A DNA stretch of 45,289 nucleotides from Hyphomicrobium sp. (GCF_020852195.1 NZ_JADZBI010000034.1:1-45289); one strand, 5' to 3'; counted from the first letter of the stretch, positions 31,431 to 39,886 are shown. Notes: generated by a model not told the origin, from the letters alone. Numbers and translations are program-made.

Positions 31431-32519
31431 ATGCGACCCCCCAACGCGATCGATTTTTGGCGTGGCGTCGCGCTCGTGATGATCTTCGTCAACCACATCC
31501 CCGGGCTGGATTATTCGCTCGTCACGCTGCGTAACTACGCGATCTCGGACGCGGCCGAGCTGTTCGTGTTCCTTGCCGGCTGCTCGCTTGCCTTCCTCAC
31601 CAACGGCAGCAACGGCGGATCCGAGCCCAAACCGGTCGGGCGCGTGATCATGCGCCTCCTGTTGCGCGCCTTCGAGATCTGGCGCGCCCAGATCGTCACC
31701 ATATCGATCGCCATCGCCATGTTGGGGGCAGGCGCCATTGCCTTCAACGATCCGCTATTGCTCGAATGGCACGGCGCCGGCCCGGCATTCACCGATACGG
31801 TGCGCTCCTCGATCGGGCTTGCGCTGCTGACCTACCAGATCGGCTACTTCAACATCCTGCCGCTCTATGTCGTGCTGCTGCTGCTGGCCATCGTCTTCGT
31901 CGTTCTCTCCCGATGGTCGCTGCTGCTGGCTCTGGTCGCCTCCGTAGCGCTCTATGTCGCGACGCTCGCGTTTCAGCTCAAGCTGCCGAGCTGGCCAGTC
32001 GGGGGCGCATGGTTCTTCAACCCGCTCTCGTGGCAGATCCTGATCGTGCTCGGCTTTCTGAGCATCACTGTGCAAAGAAGATACACTGCCGTCTGGCACG
32101 AGGCCGTCGTGCGCCTCTGGCCCTGGGCCGCTGCCGTCGTGTGCGTGGGGGCTGTCATCGTATGGATCGACTACCGCCCCGATCCGATGACCGTCCCTTC
32201 TCCAAGATTCTTCTTTCTATTTGACAAAGAATTTCTTTCTCCTGTGCGCATTTTGAGCATGATGGCCGTCGCGATTGCATTCTATCCGGCCTATCCGGTA
32301 CTTTCACGCCAGATGGGACCTGCCGTGCGCTACTTCAGCAGTCTGGGCCGCAACTCGTTGGCCGTATTCTGCGTGGCCTCGCTTCTGGCACTGGGCGGTC
32401 AGATCGTCAGGTACCTTGGCGAGCCAACCTTCTTGTTCGACACGGCGATCGTTGTAACGGGGCTGGTAGTGTTGAGGATTACCGCATGGGTCGCCGAATT
32501 TCAGTCTTCAACGTCCTGA
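31431..32519 (+). CDS. OpgC-domain membrane acyltransferase
   Basis: OpgC-type proteins attach succinyl or other acyl groups to osmoregulated periplasmic glucans in the inner membrane. The 362-residue protein starts with the family signature AIDFWRGVALVMIFVNHIPG and has SDAAELFVFLAGCSLAF and about ten membrane segments, with conserved FNILPLYVVLL and FSSLGRNSLAVFC. The ATG at 31431 begins this motif. Its end overlaps the next gene by 34 bases, which indicates coupling to the SGNH hydrolase. Acyl donor and glycan acceptor are inferred. Confidence 0.9.
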   Translation: MRPPNAIDFWRGVALVMIFVNHIPGLDYSLVTLRNYAISDAAELFVFLAGCSLAFLTNGSNGGSEPKPVGRVIMRLLLRAFEIWRAQIVTISIAIAMLGAGAIAFNDPLLLEWHGAGPAFTDTVRSSIGLALLTYQIGYFNILPLYVVLLLLAIVFVVLSRWSLLLALVASVALYVATLAFQLKLPSWPVGGAWFFNPLSWQILIVLGFLSITVQRRYTAVWHEAVVRLWPWAAAVVCVGAVIVWIDYRPDPMTVPSPRFFFLFDKEFLSPVRILSMMAVAIAFYPAYPVLSRQMGPAVRYFSSLGRNSLAVFCVASLLALGGQIVRYLGEPTFLFDTAIVVTGLVVLRITAWVAEFQSSTS

Positions 32520-33397
32520 TGGCCTGCGCCGCCGTCGGCCTCGTTCCGCATGCCGCCGTTGCCACCGATGCGAGCCGGCCCGCCGTCGAGACCAAGAAGG
32601 CCATCGAGCCGCCCGCGCGCGTCGTTCCGCTGGCCGCGCCGAGCGGCCCCGCCGCTGGCCAGGCGACGAAGCGCAGCCCGCTGCTGCGGTTCGCGACCCC
32701 GCGCGATTCGACCGAATGCAAGGTGAAGAGCCCGGCCTACGAGGGCCGCGCGCCGCTCCGCGCGGTGCGTCGCGCCATCCTGCAGAACCGCCCGGTCCGC
32801 GTCATCGCGCTCGGCTCGTCGTCGACCGTCGGCGTGGGCGCCTCCTCGCCGCGCGCCACCTATCCGATTCGCCTCGAGAACGACCTCGAAGGCGTGATCG
32901 AGGGTCTCAAAGTGGAGATGTACGCGCGCGGCCAGTCGGGAGAGGTCGCCGAGGGCGCCGCCGAGCGCCTCAAGATCGATGTCGCCGAGATCAGGCCGGA
33001 TCTCGTTGTCTGGCAGGTCGGCACCAACGATGCCGTGGCGCGCATCGACGCCGAGACCTTCGGCAGCCTGCTGCGCGACACGCTGGCATGGCTCGCCTCG
33101 CACAAAATCGACGTGGTCCTGATCGACCCGCAATATGTGGAGCGCCTCGCGCAGGATGCGCGCTATACGAGCATCGTCAACGAGATCTCGAAGATCGCGA
33201 GCGAGAAGCGCGTCCTGCTCGTCAACCGCTTCGACGCCATGGCCGATCTGGCGCGGCAGCATCCGGGCTCGTCCTACTTGTCGAACGACCGCTTCCATCT
33301 CAACGATCTCGGCTACCGCTGCATGGCCGAGTACGCGACGCGCGCGATCGTCGCCGGCATCATCCAGGCCGATACGGAAAACGGCGCGATGCACTAG
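32486..33397 (+). CDS. Exported SGNH/GDSL-family hydrolase
   Basis: A 303-residue protein with a signal peptide (to about residue 27) and a Pro/Ala/Lys-rich linker. The SGNH fold follows: block I IALGSSSTVG (nucleophile Ser112), block II Gly149 (ARGQSGE), block III GTND (Asn181) and block V DRFHLND (Asp268, His271). SGNH enzymes add or remove acyl esters. Overlap with the OpgC-type gene suggests that the pair acylates and edits the same glycan. The start is at 32486; no ribosome binding site is obvious, as expected for reinitiation after overlap. Confidence 0.9.
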   Translation: MGRRISVFNVLMACAAVGLVPHAAVATDASRPAVETKKAIEPPARVVPLAAPSGPAAGQATKRSPLLRFATPRDSTECKVKSPAYEGRAPLRAVRRAILQNRPVRVIALGSSSTVGVGASSPRATYPIRLENDLEGVIEGLKVEMYARGQSGEVAEGAAERLKIDVAEIRPDLVVWQVGTNDAVARIDAETFGSLLRDTLAWLASHKIDVVLIDPQYVERLAQDARYTSIVNEISKIASEKRVLLVNRFDAMADLARQHPGSSYLSNDRFHLNDLGYRCMAEYATRAIVAGIIQADTENGAMH

Positions 33398-33483
33398 GTC
33401 ATGCCGCTTCGGACCTGCCGGGTCCGAGCGTGACCATTGGTTTCTCGAGCGCCGGGCGAACTGAGCTGCGGTTCGAAGAAAGC

Positions 33484-33513
33484 AAAAAACGCGCCCTGAA
33501 CCACAGAGCGCGT
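33484..33513 (-). terminator. Intrinsic terminator for the small minus-strand genes
   Basis: Read on the minus strand, ACGCGCTCTG / CAGGGCGCGT form a 10-bp stem (one G-U pair) around the loop TGGTT, and the stem runs directly into six Ts (33489-33484). Nothing on the plus strand follows with Ts, so the signal serves leftward transcription from 33972. Confidence 0.85.
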
Positions 33514-33641
33514 CCGTGCGGCTGTCTCAAGCATGCAACCGATGACGAGGAGACTATTCGCGCGCCATCCACGACTGCGGAATCCTCTTCGCTATGCGCC
33601 CGACAAGACTCGTGGGCCGCCGAGGGATGCCGCTTGAGAGC

Positions 33642-33722
33642 TCAGGTGAGGTGGAACACTGCCATGATGACGATGGCCGAAGCCACCAGGAACAGATCGA
33701 AGAGCTTGATACCGCTCGGCAT
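33642..33722 (-). CDS. Possible 26-residue membrane peptide
   Basis: A very short frame: MPSGIKLFDLFLVASAIVIM-AVFHLT. It is one hydrophobic helix with a charged start. GGGAG lies about 12 bases upstream of the ATG at 33722. It is downstream of another small gene on the same strand and upstream of a strong terminator. The translation is plausible but unproven. Confidence 0.45.
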   Translation of the reverse strand: MPSGIKLFDLFLVASAIVIMAVFHLT

Positions 33723-33759
33723 GCTCGTCTTCTCCCTAGGCCGTGAACGATGGCGTGGC

Positions 33760-33972
33760 TCAATCGGCCCGCAGCAAATCCTCGAGCGCGGCTCGCGGCC
33801 GGCTTTCGAGCGCAACCTCCGGTGCAACCGGAATGTCCAGAGGATCGGGTCCGCCGAGCGGCCCCGTACTGTCAGGGTTGATGGCAGTCACGATGCGCAC
33901 GTGCGCAAAGCCCTGCGAATAAGCAGTCGGCAGCCGATGCTCAGTCTCGGTCGTGGAGGGCGTGTCGATCAT
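33760..33972 (-). CDS. Small protein of unknown function (70 aa)
   Basis: A 70-residue, soluble-looking protein starting MIDTPSTTETEHRLP and ending in an acidic helix (RAALEDLLRAD). GGAGG lies six bases before the ATG at 33972. No family is recognised. It is followed by the 26-residue frame and a terminator, so the unit 33972-33484 is probably transcribed. It diverges from the histidine kinase gene. A longer frame to 34146 lacks support. Confidence 0.5.
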   Translation of the reverse strand: MIDTPSTTETEHRLPTAYSQGFAHVRIVTAINPDSTGPLGGPDPLDIPVAPEVALESRPRAALEDLLRAD

Positions 33973-34193
33973 CGAATCCTCCGTCGAGATTCCGTTTGTC
34001 AGGGGGCAAGGTTGCAACACTGATAACCTTGAGGCGATTGCCCCCCGTCGGCAATTGGCATGAGTACGTAGAAAGTTGCCATAGGGAGTATTACGTATCG
34101 CCCGGGCGCGGGAGCGATGGAATATGGCTTTCCCGCGTGTCGGCATCGTCGTCCAGCGCGTCGGAGCAGCAACCCAGGATAGGCCGAAGGCTC

Positions 34194-35795
34194 ATGACCG
34201 ACGCCCGCCTCTACCGCCGGATCCTGTACGGCTGCCTCTTTCTCGCGGCCTATGTGGCGCTCGACTACGTGAGCTACGTGAAGCCCTACCGCGGGCTCGG
34301 CATCACGCCTTGGAACCCGCCGCCTGGCCTCTCGATTGCCGTGGTTTTCTTGGGCGGCTGGTTTTACGCGCCGTTCGTTCTCATCGCGCCGGCCATCGCC
34401 GACATGGTCGTCAGGGGCGGCGCGCTCGGTCCCAAGCTGGAGTTGATCCTTTCGCTGGCCTTGGGCAGCACGTACCTGGCCGGGGGGTTGGCCCTCAAGC
34501 GCATATCGAGCTTCGATCCGCGCTTCCGCTATGTCCGCGACGCGCTGACCCTGATCGGCGTCGCCGTGTCCGCGGCGCTGGTGGCCGCGGCGCTCTACAT
34601 CGTCATCCTGCGCTCGACCGGCACCATCTTTCAGAACGAGGTCGTCGCGGTCGCCTGGCGTGCCGCCGTCGGCGACGTCATCGGCATCCTCGTCGTTGCG
34701 CCGCTCGTGTTCCTGGCCTTCGCGTACCGGCCATGGCCGCGGCCCGAGCCGATGGCGCTCATTCAGTTCTCCTCGCTCTTCGTCGCCCTCGCCGTGGTCT
34801 TCGGCTATCAGGAAGCAACGGCCTTCCAGCTTTTCTATCTGCTCTTCCTGCCGCTGCTCTGGATCGCGCTGAGCTACGGCCCGCCTGGTGCCGCACTGAG
34901 CCTGCTCTTCATCCAGCTTGGCCTGATCATCGGTGCCGAGATCCGCTTCGGGCCGGATCCGGGGCTCGGTGCGCTTCAGGTGCTGATGATCGCGCTCGCC
35001 ATCACCGGCCTCATCGTCGGCACCATCGTCGCCGAACGCGAGGACGCGGCGGCGCGCCTGCGCGATCAGCAGGCGTCGATCAACCGCGCGCTGCGCATCC
35101 GCTCGGCCGGCGAGGTCGCCGCCACCATCGCTCACGAGATCAACCAGCCGCTGACGGCGCTCAACACGTACGCGGGCATTGCCGCCAAGGCGATGGAGGA
35201 CGGGCGCACCGATCTCGTTGCGCGCGCCATCGACAAGATTCGGGCCGAGAGCGTGCGCGCCAACGAGGTGCTGCGCGGCATCCGCGAGCTTCTGCGCCAG
35301 GGCACGCTCACGAAGCGCAACGTCGATCTCGAGGCCAAGCTCGCCGAGCTCGAGATGCTGCTCAAGGAGGATCTGGAGAAGAAGGGTATCCGCCTTGCCA
35401 TCGAAGTGGATCCGGACTTTCCCGTCATCCGTGCCGACGGCGTACAGCTCCAGCAGGCGATCCACAACTTGATCGTGAACGGCGCCGAGGCCATTCTGGG
35501 CGTCGGCCGCAGCGGCACGGTCGAGGCGCGGGTTCGCCTGTCCGGCGGCGACGAGGTGTTGATCGAGGTCGAGGATGACGGCCCAGGCTTTCCGCCCGGT
35601 TTCGACGTCGCCGAGCCGACGCCCTTCACCACCACCAAGCCGGAGGGATCGGGCCTTGGCCTCGCCGTCGCCCGATCCATCGCCGAGGCGCACGGAGGCG
35701 GCCTGTCCATAACGACATCTCCGCGCGGCGCGCGCGTCGTCTTGAAGCTGCCGATCGAAAGGGAGGGCGATGAGCAAGACCGTAAGCGTCATTGA
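34194..35795 (+). CDS. MASE1-type membrane sensor histidine kinase
   Basis: A 533-residue kinase. Residues about 10-280 are a polytopic sensor of MASE1 type (ITPWNPPPGLSIAVVFLGG is the family mark), followed by HisKA with His314 in TIAHEINQPL and a HATPase domain (IHNLIVNGAEAI, DDGPGF, GSGLGLAVARSIAEAHGG). It should phosphorylate the response regulator that begins 26 bases before its stop. The start ATG at 34194 precedes the first membrane segment; a longer frame (33996) is unsupported. The signal sensed is unknown. Confidence 0.95.
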   Translation: MTDARLYRRILYGCLFLAAYVALDYVSYVKPYRGLGITPWNPPPGLSIAVVFLGGWFYAPFVLIAPAIADMVVRGGALGPKLELILSLALGSTYLAGGLALKRISSFDPRFRYVRDALTLIGVAVSAALVAAALYIVILRSTGTIFQNEVVAVAWRAAVGDVIGILVVAPLVFLAFAYRPWPRPEPMALIQFSSLFVALAVVFGYQEATAFQLFYLLFLPLLWIALSYGPPGAALSLLFIQLGLIIGAEIRFGPDPGLGALQVLMIALAITGLIVGTIVAEREDAAARLRDQQASINRALRIRSAGEVAATIAHEINQPLTALNTYAGIAAKAMEDGRTDLVARAIDKIRAESVRANEVLRGIRELLRQGTLTKRNVDLEAKLAELEMLLKEDLEKKGIRLAIEVDPDFPVIRADGVQLQQAIHNLIVNGAEAILGVGRSGTVEARVRLSGGDEVLIEVEDDGPGFPPGFDVAEPTPFTTTKPEGSGLGLAVARSIAEAHGGGLSITTSPRGARVVLKLPIEREGDEQDRKRH

Positions 35796-36369
35796 CGACG
35801 AGGCATCGGTGCGGGACGCCGTGGCCATGCTGCTCGAGACGCATGGCCTCACAGTGTCTTGCTACGACGGCGCCGAGGCGTTTCTCGCCGCGCCGTTCGC
35901 GGCCGGCTGCATCGTGAGCGATGTACGCATGCCGGGCATCTCGGGTCTCGAGCTTCTGCGCACGCTGAGAAGCGCCGGCGATCCGCGCCCCCTCTTGCTG
36001 ATGACCGGCCATGGCGACGTGGAGCTGGCCGTCCAGGCCATCAAGCTCGGCGCCTTCGATTTCGTGGAGAAGCCGTTCTCCAACGAGCGCCTGATCGCCA
36101 GCGTCGAGGAAGCGCTCGTGGCGTCGGAAAGCTCCCTCAAGGAGCGCCTCGAGCTCGAGGACCTGCGCAGCAAGTACGCGGCGCTCTCCGATCGCCAGCG
36201 CGATACGATGCAGCTTCTGATCCGTGGTCTCTCCAACAAGGAGATCGGCCAGCAGCTCGGCATCAGTCCGCGCACGGTCGAGATTCATCGCACCTGGGTG
36301 ATGACGAAGATGTCGGCGCGCTCGATCGCTGATCTGGTCCGCATGTCCATGGCGCTCGGAATCGAGTGA
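35770..36369 (+). CDS. FixJ/NarL-type response regulator
   Basis: A 199-residue two-domain regulator. The receiver has the acidic pair Asp9-Asp10, phospho-acceptor Asp51 (VSDVRMPG), Thr79 and Lys101 (VEKPF). The LuxR-type helix-turn-helix is at about 139-182 (LSDRQRDTMQLLIRGLSNKEIGQQLGISPRTVEIHR). The start ATG at 35770 follows GGGAGGG and overlaps the kinase gene by 26 bases, so the pair is co-translated. Target genes are unknown; the FixJ likeness suggests redox or oxygen regulation, but that is inference. Confidence 0.95.
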   Translation: MSKTVSVIDDEASVRDAVAMLLETHGLTVSCYDGAEAFLAAPFAAGCIVSDVRMPGISGLELLRTLRSAGDPRPLLLMTGHGDVELAVQAIKLGAFDFVEKPFSNERLIASVEEALVASESSLKERLELEDLRSKYAALSDRQRDTMQLLIRGLSNKEIGQQLGISPRTVEIHRTWVMTKMSARSIADLVRMSMALGIE

Positions 36370-36381
36370 TTGCGACACCCC

Positions 36382-36399
36382 CTCGGGATTTTTCCCGAG
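36382..36399 (+). terminator. Hairpin after the response regulator gene
   Basis: CTCGGGA-TTTT-TCCCGAG is a 7-bp stem with a T4 loop, 13 bases after the stop. No T-run follows, so it is at best a partial terminator. Confidence 0.4.
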
Positions 36400-36529
36400 C
36401 GGCCCGCCGGTCCCATGCGTCCGCCTGTGGTGCGCTTGCCTCGGTTGTGGGCATTTGTGCTCTGCACCGTCGAGGCCGCCGTTTGAATCTGCCAGAATGA
36501 ATCGGTCAGGTGAGAAGGAGGAGCTCAAC

Positions 36530-36874
36530 ATGACGAAGGATGCGGCTTTCCGTATGGGCTTTGCCGCGCTCGTGCTCGGCGCCGGGCTTGCGCCGGCGCT
36601 CGCCCAGTCGGAAACCGGCTTTGCGTCCATGCACAATCAGGCCCGCGTGGGCGGCAAGCTGTGCATGACGGACCATTGGCACTACGGCAACGGCAGCGGC
36701 AATACCAAGGCGCTGGCGCAGCGTGACGCCATCGGCTCCTGGCAGAGCTTCACCGACTTCGAATACGGCAGCGCGTGGGCGCGCTTCAGCAACGCCGCGG
36801 CCAAGCGCGTAAGCTGCTCGCAATCGGGCAGCGGCTACAGTTGCCAGGTCGAGGCCCGCCCCTGCCGCCGTTAG
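36530..36874 (+). CDS. Small exported protein of unknown function
   Basis: A 114-residue protein with a signal peptide (GFAALVLGAGLAPALAQ). The mature part holds DHWHYGNGSG near residue 50, DAIGSWQSFTDFEYGSAWARFSNA, and a Cys-bearing end (Cys95, Cys104, Cys112). This pattern is familiar from small exported proteins of Hyphomicrobiales, but no function is known to me. AAGGAGG lies upstream of the ATG at 36530. Confidence 0.8.
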   Translation: MTKDAAFRMGFAALVLGAGLAPALAQSETGFASMHNQARVGGKLCMTDHWHYGNGSGNTKALAQRDAIGSWQSFTDFEYGSAWARFSNAAAKRVSCSQSGSGYSCQVEARPCRR

Positions 36875-36906
36875 GCTTCTGCGCTCGCCTCGGGCAGCGA
36901 CGGGCT

Positions 36907-38352
36907 CTAGCGGCTTACGACCTTTCCGGGATTGAGGATCCCCTTGGGGTCGAGCGCGTCCTTGATGCGCCGCATGAGATCGATCTCGACCGCGCTCTTG
37001 ACGCGCACGAGCTCCTCGCGCTTGAGCCGCCCGATGCCGTGCTCTGCCGAGATCGATCCTCCGAGCGAGACGACGACGTCGTGCACGGCCCTCGCCATCT
37101 CGTCCCACAGCGCGAGGAATGCCTCGCGCGCCATCTCCGGCGGCTGCGAAACGTTGTAGTGCACGTTGCCGTCGCCGAAATGGCCGAACGGCACCGGGCG
37201 CGCGCCGGGTGAGACACGCTGCACGGCGTCGCTGGCTTTGATCAGAAACTCGGGGATGCGCCCGACCGGCACCGAGATGTCGTGCTTGATCGAGCCGCCC
37301 TCGCCCTTCTGCGCCTCCGACGCCGACTCGCGCAGCCGCCACAGATCAGCCGCCTGCTGGAGCGAGGTCGCAACCGCCGCGTCGGTAACGAGCCCTGCCG
37401 CCACGGCGTCCGCGAGCAACCCGTCGAGCAGCGATGTGGCACGGCCGTCCGCGGCACCGGAGATCTCGACCAGCGCGTACCACGGCGCCTCGTCCGCGAG
37501 TGGACGGCGCGTGCCCGGTATGTGCCGCGTCACGAAATCGACGAGCCGACCGCTCATGAACTCGAACGCCGTCAGCGCCTGCCCGGCTTGTGCCTCGGCG
37601 AGCTGGAAGAACGGCAGCAGGCTGTCGAGCGTCGGCAGCGCGGCCAAGGCTGTCGCACGCTCGGCGGGCTGGGGGAACAGCCTGATCGTCGCCGCGGTGA
37701 TGATGCCGAGCGTGCCCTCCGATCCCACGAACAGGTCGCGCAGGTCGTAGCCCGTGTTGTCCTTCTTGAGCGCGCGCAGTCCGTCCCACACGGACCCGTC
37801 CGCGAGCACCACCTCGAGGCCCGACGTAAGCGCCCGCGCCGTGCCGTAGGCGAGCACCGCGACGCCGCCGGCATTGGTGGCGAGGCATCCGCCGATGGTC
37901 GCGCTGCCTTCCGAGGCGAGGCTGAGCGGGAACAGCCGGCCGACGCTGCGCGCCGCCTCCTGTGCCGCAGCGAGCGTGACGCCGGCTTCCACGGTCATCG
38001 TGCCGCCCGCGGGATCGAGGTCCCGGATACGTGTCATGCGCGCGAGCGAGAGCACGATCTCGGTGCCGCTCTCGCTCGGGATCTGCCCGCCGACGAGCCC
38101 CGTGTTGCCCCCTTGTGCAACCACGCCGACGCCCTCCGCGTTAGCCAAGGCGAGAATTCTGGATACCTCGTCGGTCGTCCTGGGCTTCACGATCAGGGGC
38201 GTGCGCCCCACATAGAGGTCGCGCCATTCACGGAGGTGCGGCGCTTGCTCGCCGGCGTCCGTGATCGCATTGTTTGCACCCACGATCGCCGTGAATCGGG
38301 CGATCAGGCCGGCGTCGGGCATTTTTTTGGAACGATCGGAGGACGACGTCAT
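36907..38352 (-). CDS. FAD-linked D-2-hydroxyacid dehydrogenase (GlcD/D2HGDH-like)
   Basis: The 481-residue flavoprotein belongs to the GlcD/D-lactate/D-2-hydroxyglutarate dehydrogenase family. It has a PP-loop-type FAD-binding part (VVAQGGNTGLVGGQIPS, GCLATNAGGVAVLAYGTARAL, LRDLFVGSEGTLGIITAATI) and a C-terminal FAD-linked oxidase domain with PFGHFGDGNVHYNVSQP and SAEHGIGRLKREEL. These bind the catalytic metal and substrate. The start is taken at 38352; Met11 is an equally good start and neither has a strong ribosome binding site. Substrate (glycolate, lactate or 2-hydroxyglutarate) cannot be decided. Confidence 0.93.
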   Translation of the reverse strand: MTSSSDRSKKMPDAGLIARFTAIVGANNAITDAGEQAPHLREWRDLYVGRTPLIVKPRTTDEVSRILALANAEGVGVVAQGGNTGLVGGQIPSESGTEIVLSLARMTRIRDLDPAGGTMTVEAGVTLAAAQEAARSVGRLFPLSLASEGSATIGGCLATNAGGVAVLAYGTARALTSGLEVVLADGSVWDGLRALKKDNTGYDLRDLFVGSEGTLGIITAATIRLFPQPAERATALAALPTLDSLLPFFQLAEAQAGQALTAFEFMSGRLVDFVTRHIPGTRRPLADEAPWYALVEISGAADGRATSLLDGLLADAVAAGLVTDAAVATSLQQAADLWRLRESASEAQKGEGGSIKHDISVPVGRIPEFLIKASDAVQRVSPGARPVPFGHFGDGNVHYNVSQPPEMAREAFLALWDEMARAVHDVVVSLGGSISAEHGIGRLKREELVRVKSAVEIDLMRRIKDALDPKGILNPGKVVSR

Positions 38353-38427
38353 GAACGGGCTGCCGCTGGCATCGGGAAGGGGCGCGAGCGCCCTCGCGTC
38401 CGGCTGTCCATATCAGGCTTTCACGCC

Positions 38428-38802
38428 ATGAATCAAAAAACGCGGTTAATGGCACGCATGGGCAGGATCGCGGTGCTGGGGCTTCTGGCCATGGGCACGG
38501 CGCTGGCCGCACCGCTCGCCTATGCGGTCGAGCCGCCGATCGTCCCCGGCATCCGGCCGGCACCCCGGGGCGTGGCACCCCAGAGAATTCCGCCGCGCCC
38601 CGCGCCCGGTGTCATCCCCAAGAGAATTCCGCCTGGCGGCATCGGGCTCGGCCCGAGCGTCGTCCGCCCTGGCACTATCGGCCCCAACTGCCGCTCGAGC
38701 TGCGGCTCGCGCTGCCAGATGGTGACCTGCTCGGGCCTCAACGTCTCGCAATGCGCCGCCGCCCGCCAGCGCTGCCGCATGTCGTGCACGACGCGCTGCT
38801 GA
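38428..38802 (+). CDS. Exported proline- and cysteine-rich small protein
   Basis: A 124-residue protein with a signal peptide (RIAVLGLLAMGTALAAPLAYA), a Pro/Arg/Ile/Gly-rich linker with degenerate repeats (RPAPRGVAPQRIPP, RPAPGVIPKRIPP), and a C-terminal block with eight Cys in about 37 residues, starting CRSSCGSRC and ending CRMSCTTRC. Eight closely spaced cysteines suggest a disulfide-knotted extracellular domain. No family is recognised. The start ATG at 38428 is 75 bases beyond the divergent dehydrogenase start. The stop lies 13 bases before the convergent Sua5 stop. Confidence 0.75.
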   Translation: MNQKTRLMARMGRIAVLGLLAMGTALAAPLAYAVEPPIVPGIRPAPRGVAPQRIPPRPAPGVIPKRIPPGGIGLGPSVVRPGTIGPNCRSSCGSRCQMVTCSGLNVSQCAAARQRCRMSCTTRC

Positions 38803-38815
38803 TTCTGCGCTGTTG

Positions 38816-39775
38816 TTACGAGCGCGGCGCGGCGGCGCGGCGCAGCCGGTCGTTGATGGCGTCGCCGAGCCCATGCTCCGGGATCGGCATGACGGCGATA
38901 GTCGGGGCGCCCGTCCGATCCAGCGCGCGCAACGCCGCGAACAGCCCCGCGGCCGCCTCGACGAGGTCGCCCCCGGCGCTGAGGTTGACGACTGGCCCCG
39001 CCGCTGCCGGCACGTCGGGTCCGAACGCCAGCAGCGCCTCTCCCGGTCTCACGTCTCGCGCATCGAGCCGCAGCGCCGCATTCGGCGCGTAATGACTCGC
39101 GAGCTGTCCCGGCGATGTCGGGTGTGCGTCGTCGCTCACCGACCCAACAGCAAGCGCCTGCCCGAGCACGGCTTCGATGGCCTCGCGCGGCACAGCCCCC
39201 GGTCTGAGCAGAGCGATCTGGTCTCCCGTCGCGTCGAGCACCGTGCTTTCGAGCCCGTGCGGAGTGGCCCCGCCGTCGAGGATCATGGCCACGCGCCCGT
39301 CGAGATCGTCCAGCACGTGCTGGGCCGTGGTCGGGCTCACGCGTCCGCTGCGGTTGGCCGAAGGCGCGGCGAGCGGGCGCCCTGCGGCCGCGAGCAGCGC
39401 TTGCGCGACCGGATGCGCGGGCACACGCACCGCAACCGTATCGAGCCCCGCCGACACGAGATCTGAGACGCCGGCATTGGCGCGCCGCTGAAGCACCAGC
39501 GTCAGCGGTCCGGGCCAGAACGCGCCCGCGAGCTTGCGCGCGGCCGGCGCAATGGTGGCGATCTGCTCCGCGCCCGCAACGTCCGGCACGTGCACGATCA
39601 GCGGATTGAAACGCGGCCGTCCCTTAGCCTCGAACACGCCTGCGACCGCGCGCCCGTTTGTCGCGTCCGCGCCGAGCCCGTAGACGGTTTCCGTCGGAAA
39701 CGCGACGAGCGCGCCGTCGCGGATGAGCCGCGCCGCCTCCTCGATCGCCGTCTTGTCCGCCGTCCGCACCGTCAT
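38816..39775 (-). CDS. L-threonylcarbamoyladenylate synthase, Sua5/TsaC family
   Basis: This enzyme makes threonylcarbamoyl-AMP for the universal t6A37 modification of ANN-decoding tRNAs. The 319-residue product is the long Sua5 form. The YrdC domain comes first (AAFPTETVYGLGAD-like motif, KGRPRFNPLIVHV, FWPGPLTLVL, RVPAHPVAQALL, PLAAPSANRSGRVSPTTAQHV), then LRPGAVPREAIE. The C-terminal Sua5 domain has the SPGQLASHYAP motif. The start ATG at 39775 has AAGGA upstream; the longer frame crosses a repeat and is rejected. Confidence 0.95.
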   Translation of the reverse strand: MTVRTADKTAIEEAARLIRDGALVAFPTETVYGLGADATNGRAVAGVFEAKGRPRFNPLIVHVPDVAGAEQIATIAPAARKLAGAFWPGPLTLVLQRRANAGVSDLVSAGLDTVAVRVPAHPVAQALLAAAGRPLAAPSANRSGRVSPTTAQHVLDDLDGRVAMILDGGATPHGLESTVLDATGDQIALLRPGAVPREAIEAVLGQALAVGSVSDDAHPTSPGQLASHYAPNAALRLDARDVRPGEALLAFGPDVPAAAGPVVNLSAGGDLVEAAAGLFAALRALDRTGAPTIAVMPIPEHGLGDAINDRLRRAAAPRS

Positions 39776-39830
39776 GACAGTCCTTCTCAGTTGAGGTTTT
39801 TCCCCTTCGCCTGGAAGCGATCGTATGATC

Positions 39831-39886
39831 CCAACAGGGGAGACGTGGGAAAGGTCGCGCAGTGCAAGCTGCGCGGGTGAGGGGGC
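39831..39886. repeat. Truncated copy of the 16085-16260 repeat
   Basis: AGGTCGCGCAG and GCTGCGCGGGTGAGGGGGC are shared with the right half of the 176-bp element, in the same order with a shorter spacer. The left half is missing. It lies in the gap between the divergent Sua5 and acyl-CoA dehydrogenase genes. Confidence 0.65.

Noticed and set aside
33999-35852. A 617-codon minus-strand frame over the histidine kinase
   Set aside because: Antisense to a complete MASE1 kinase; composition is typical of a shadow frame.
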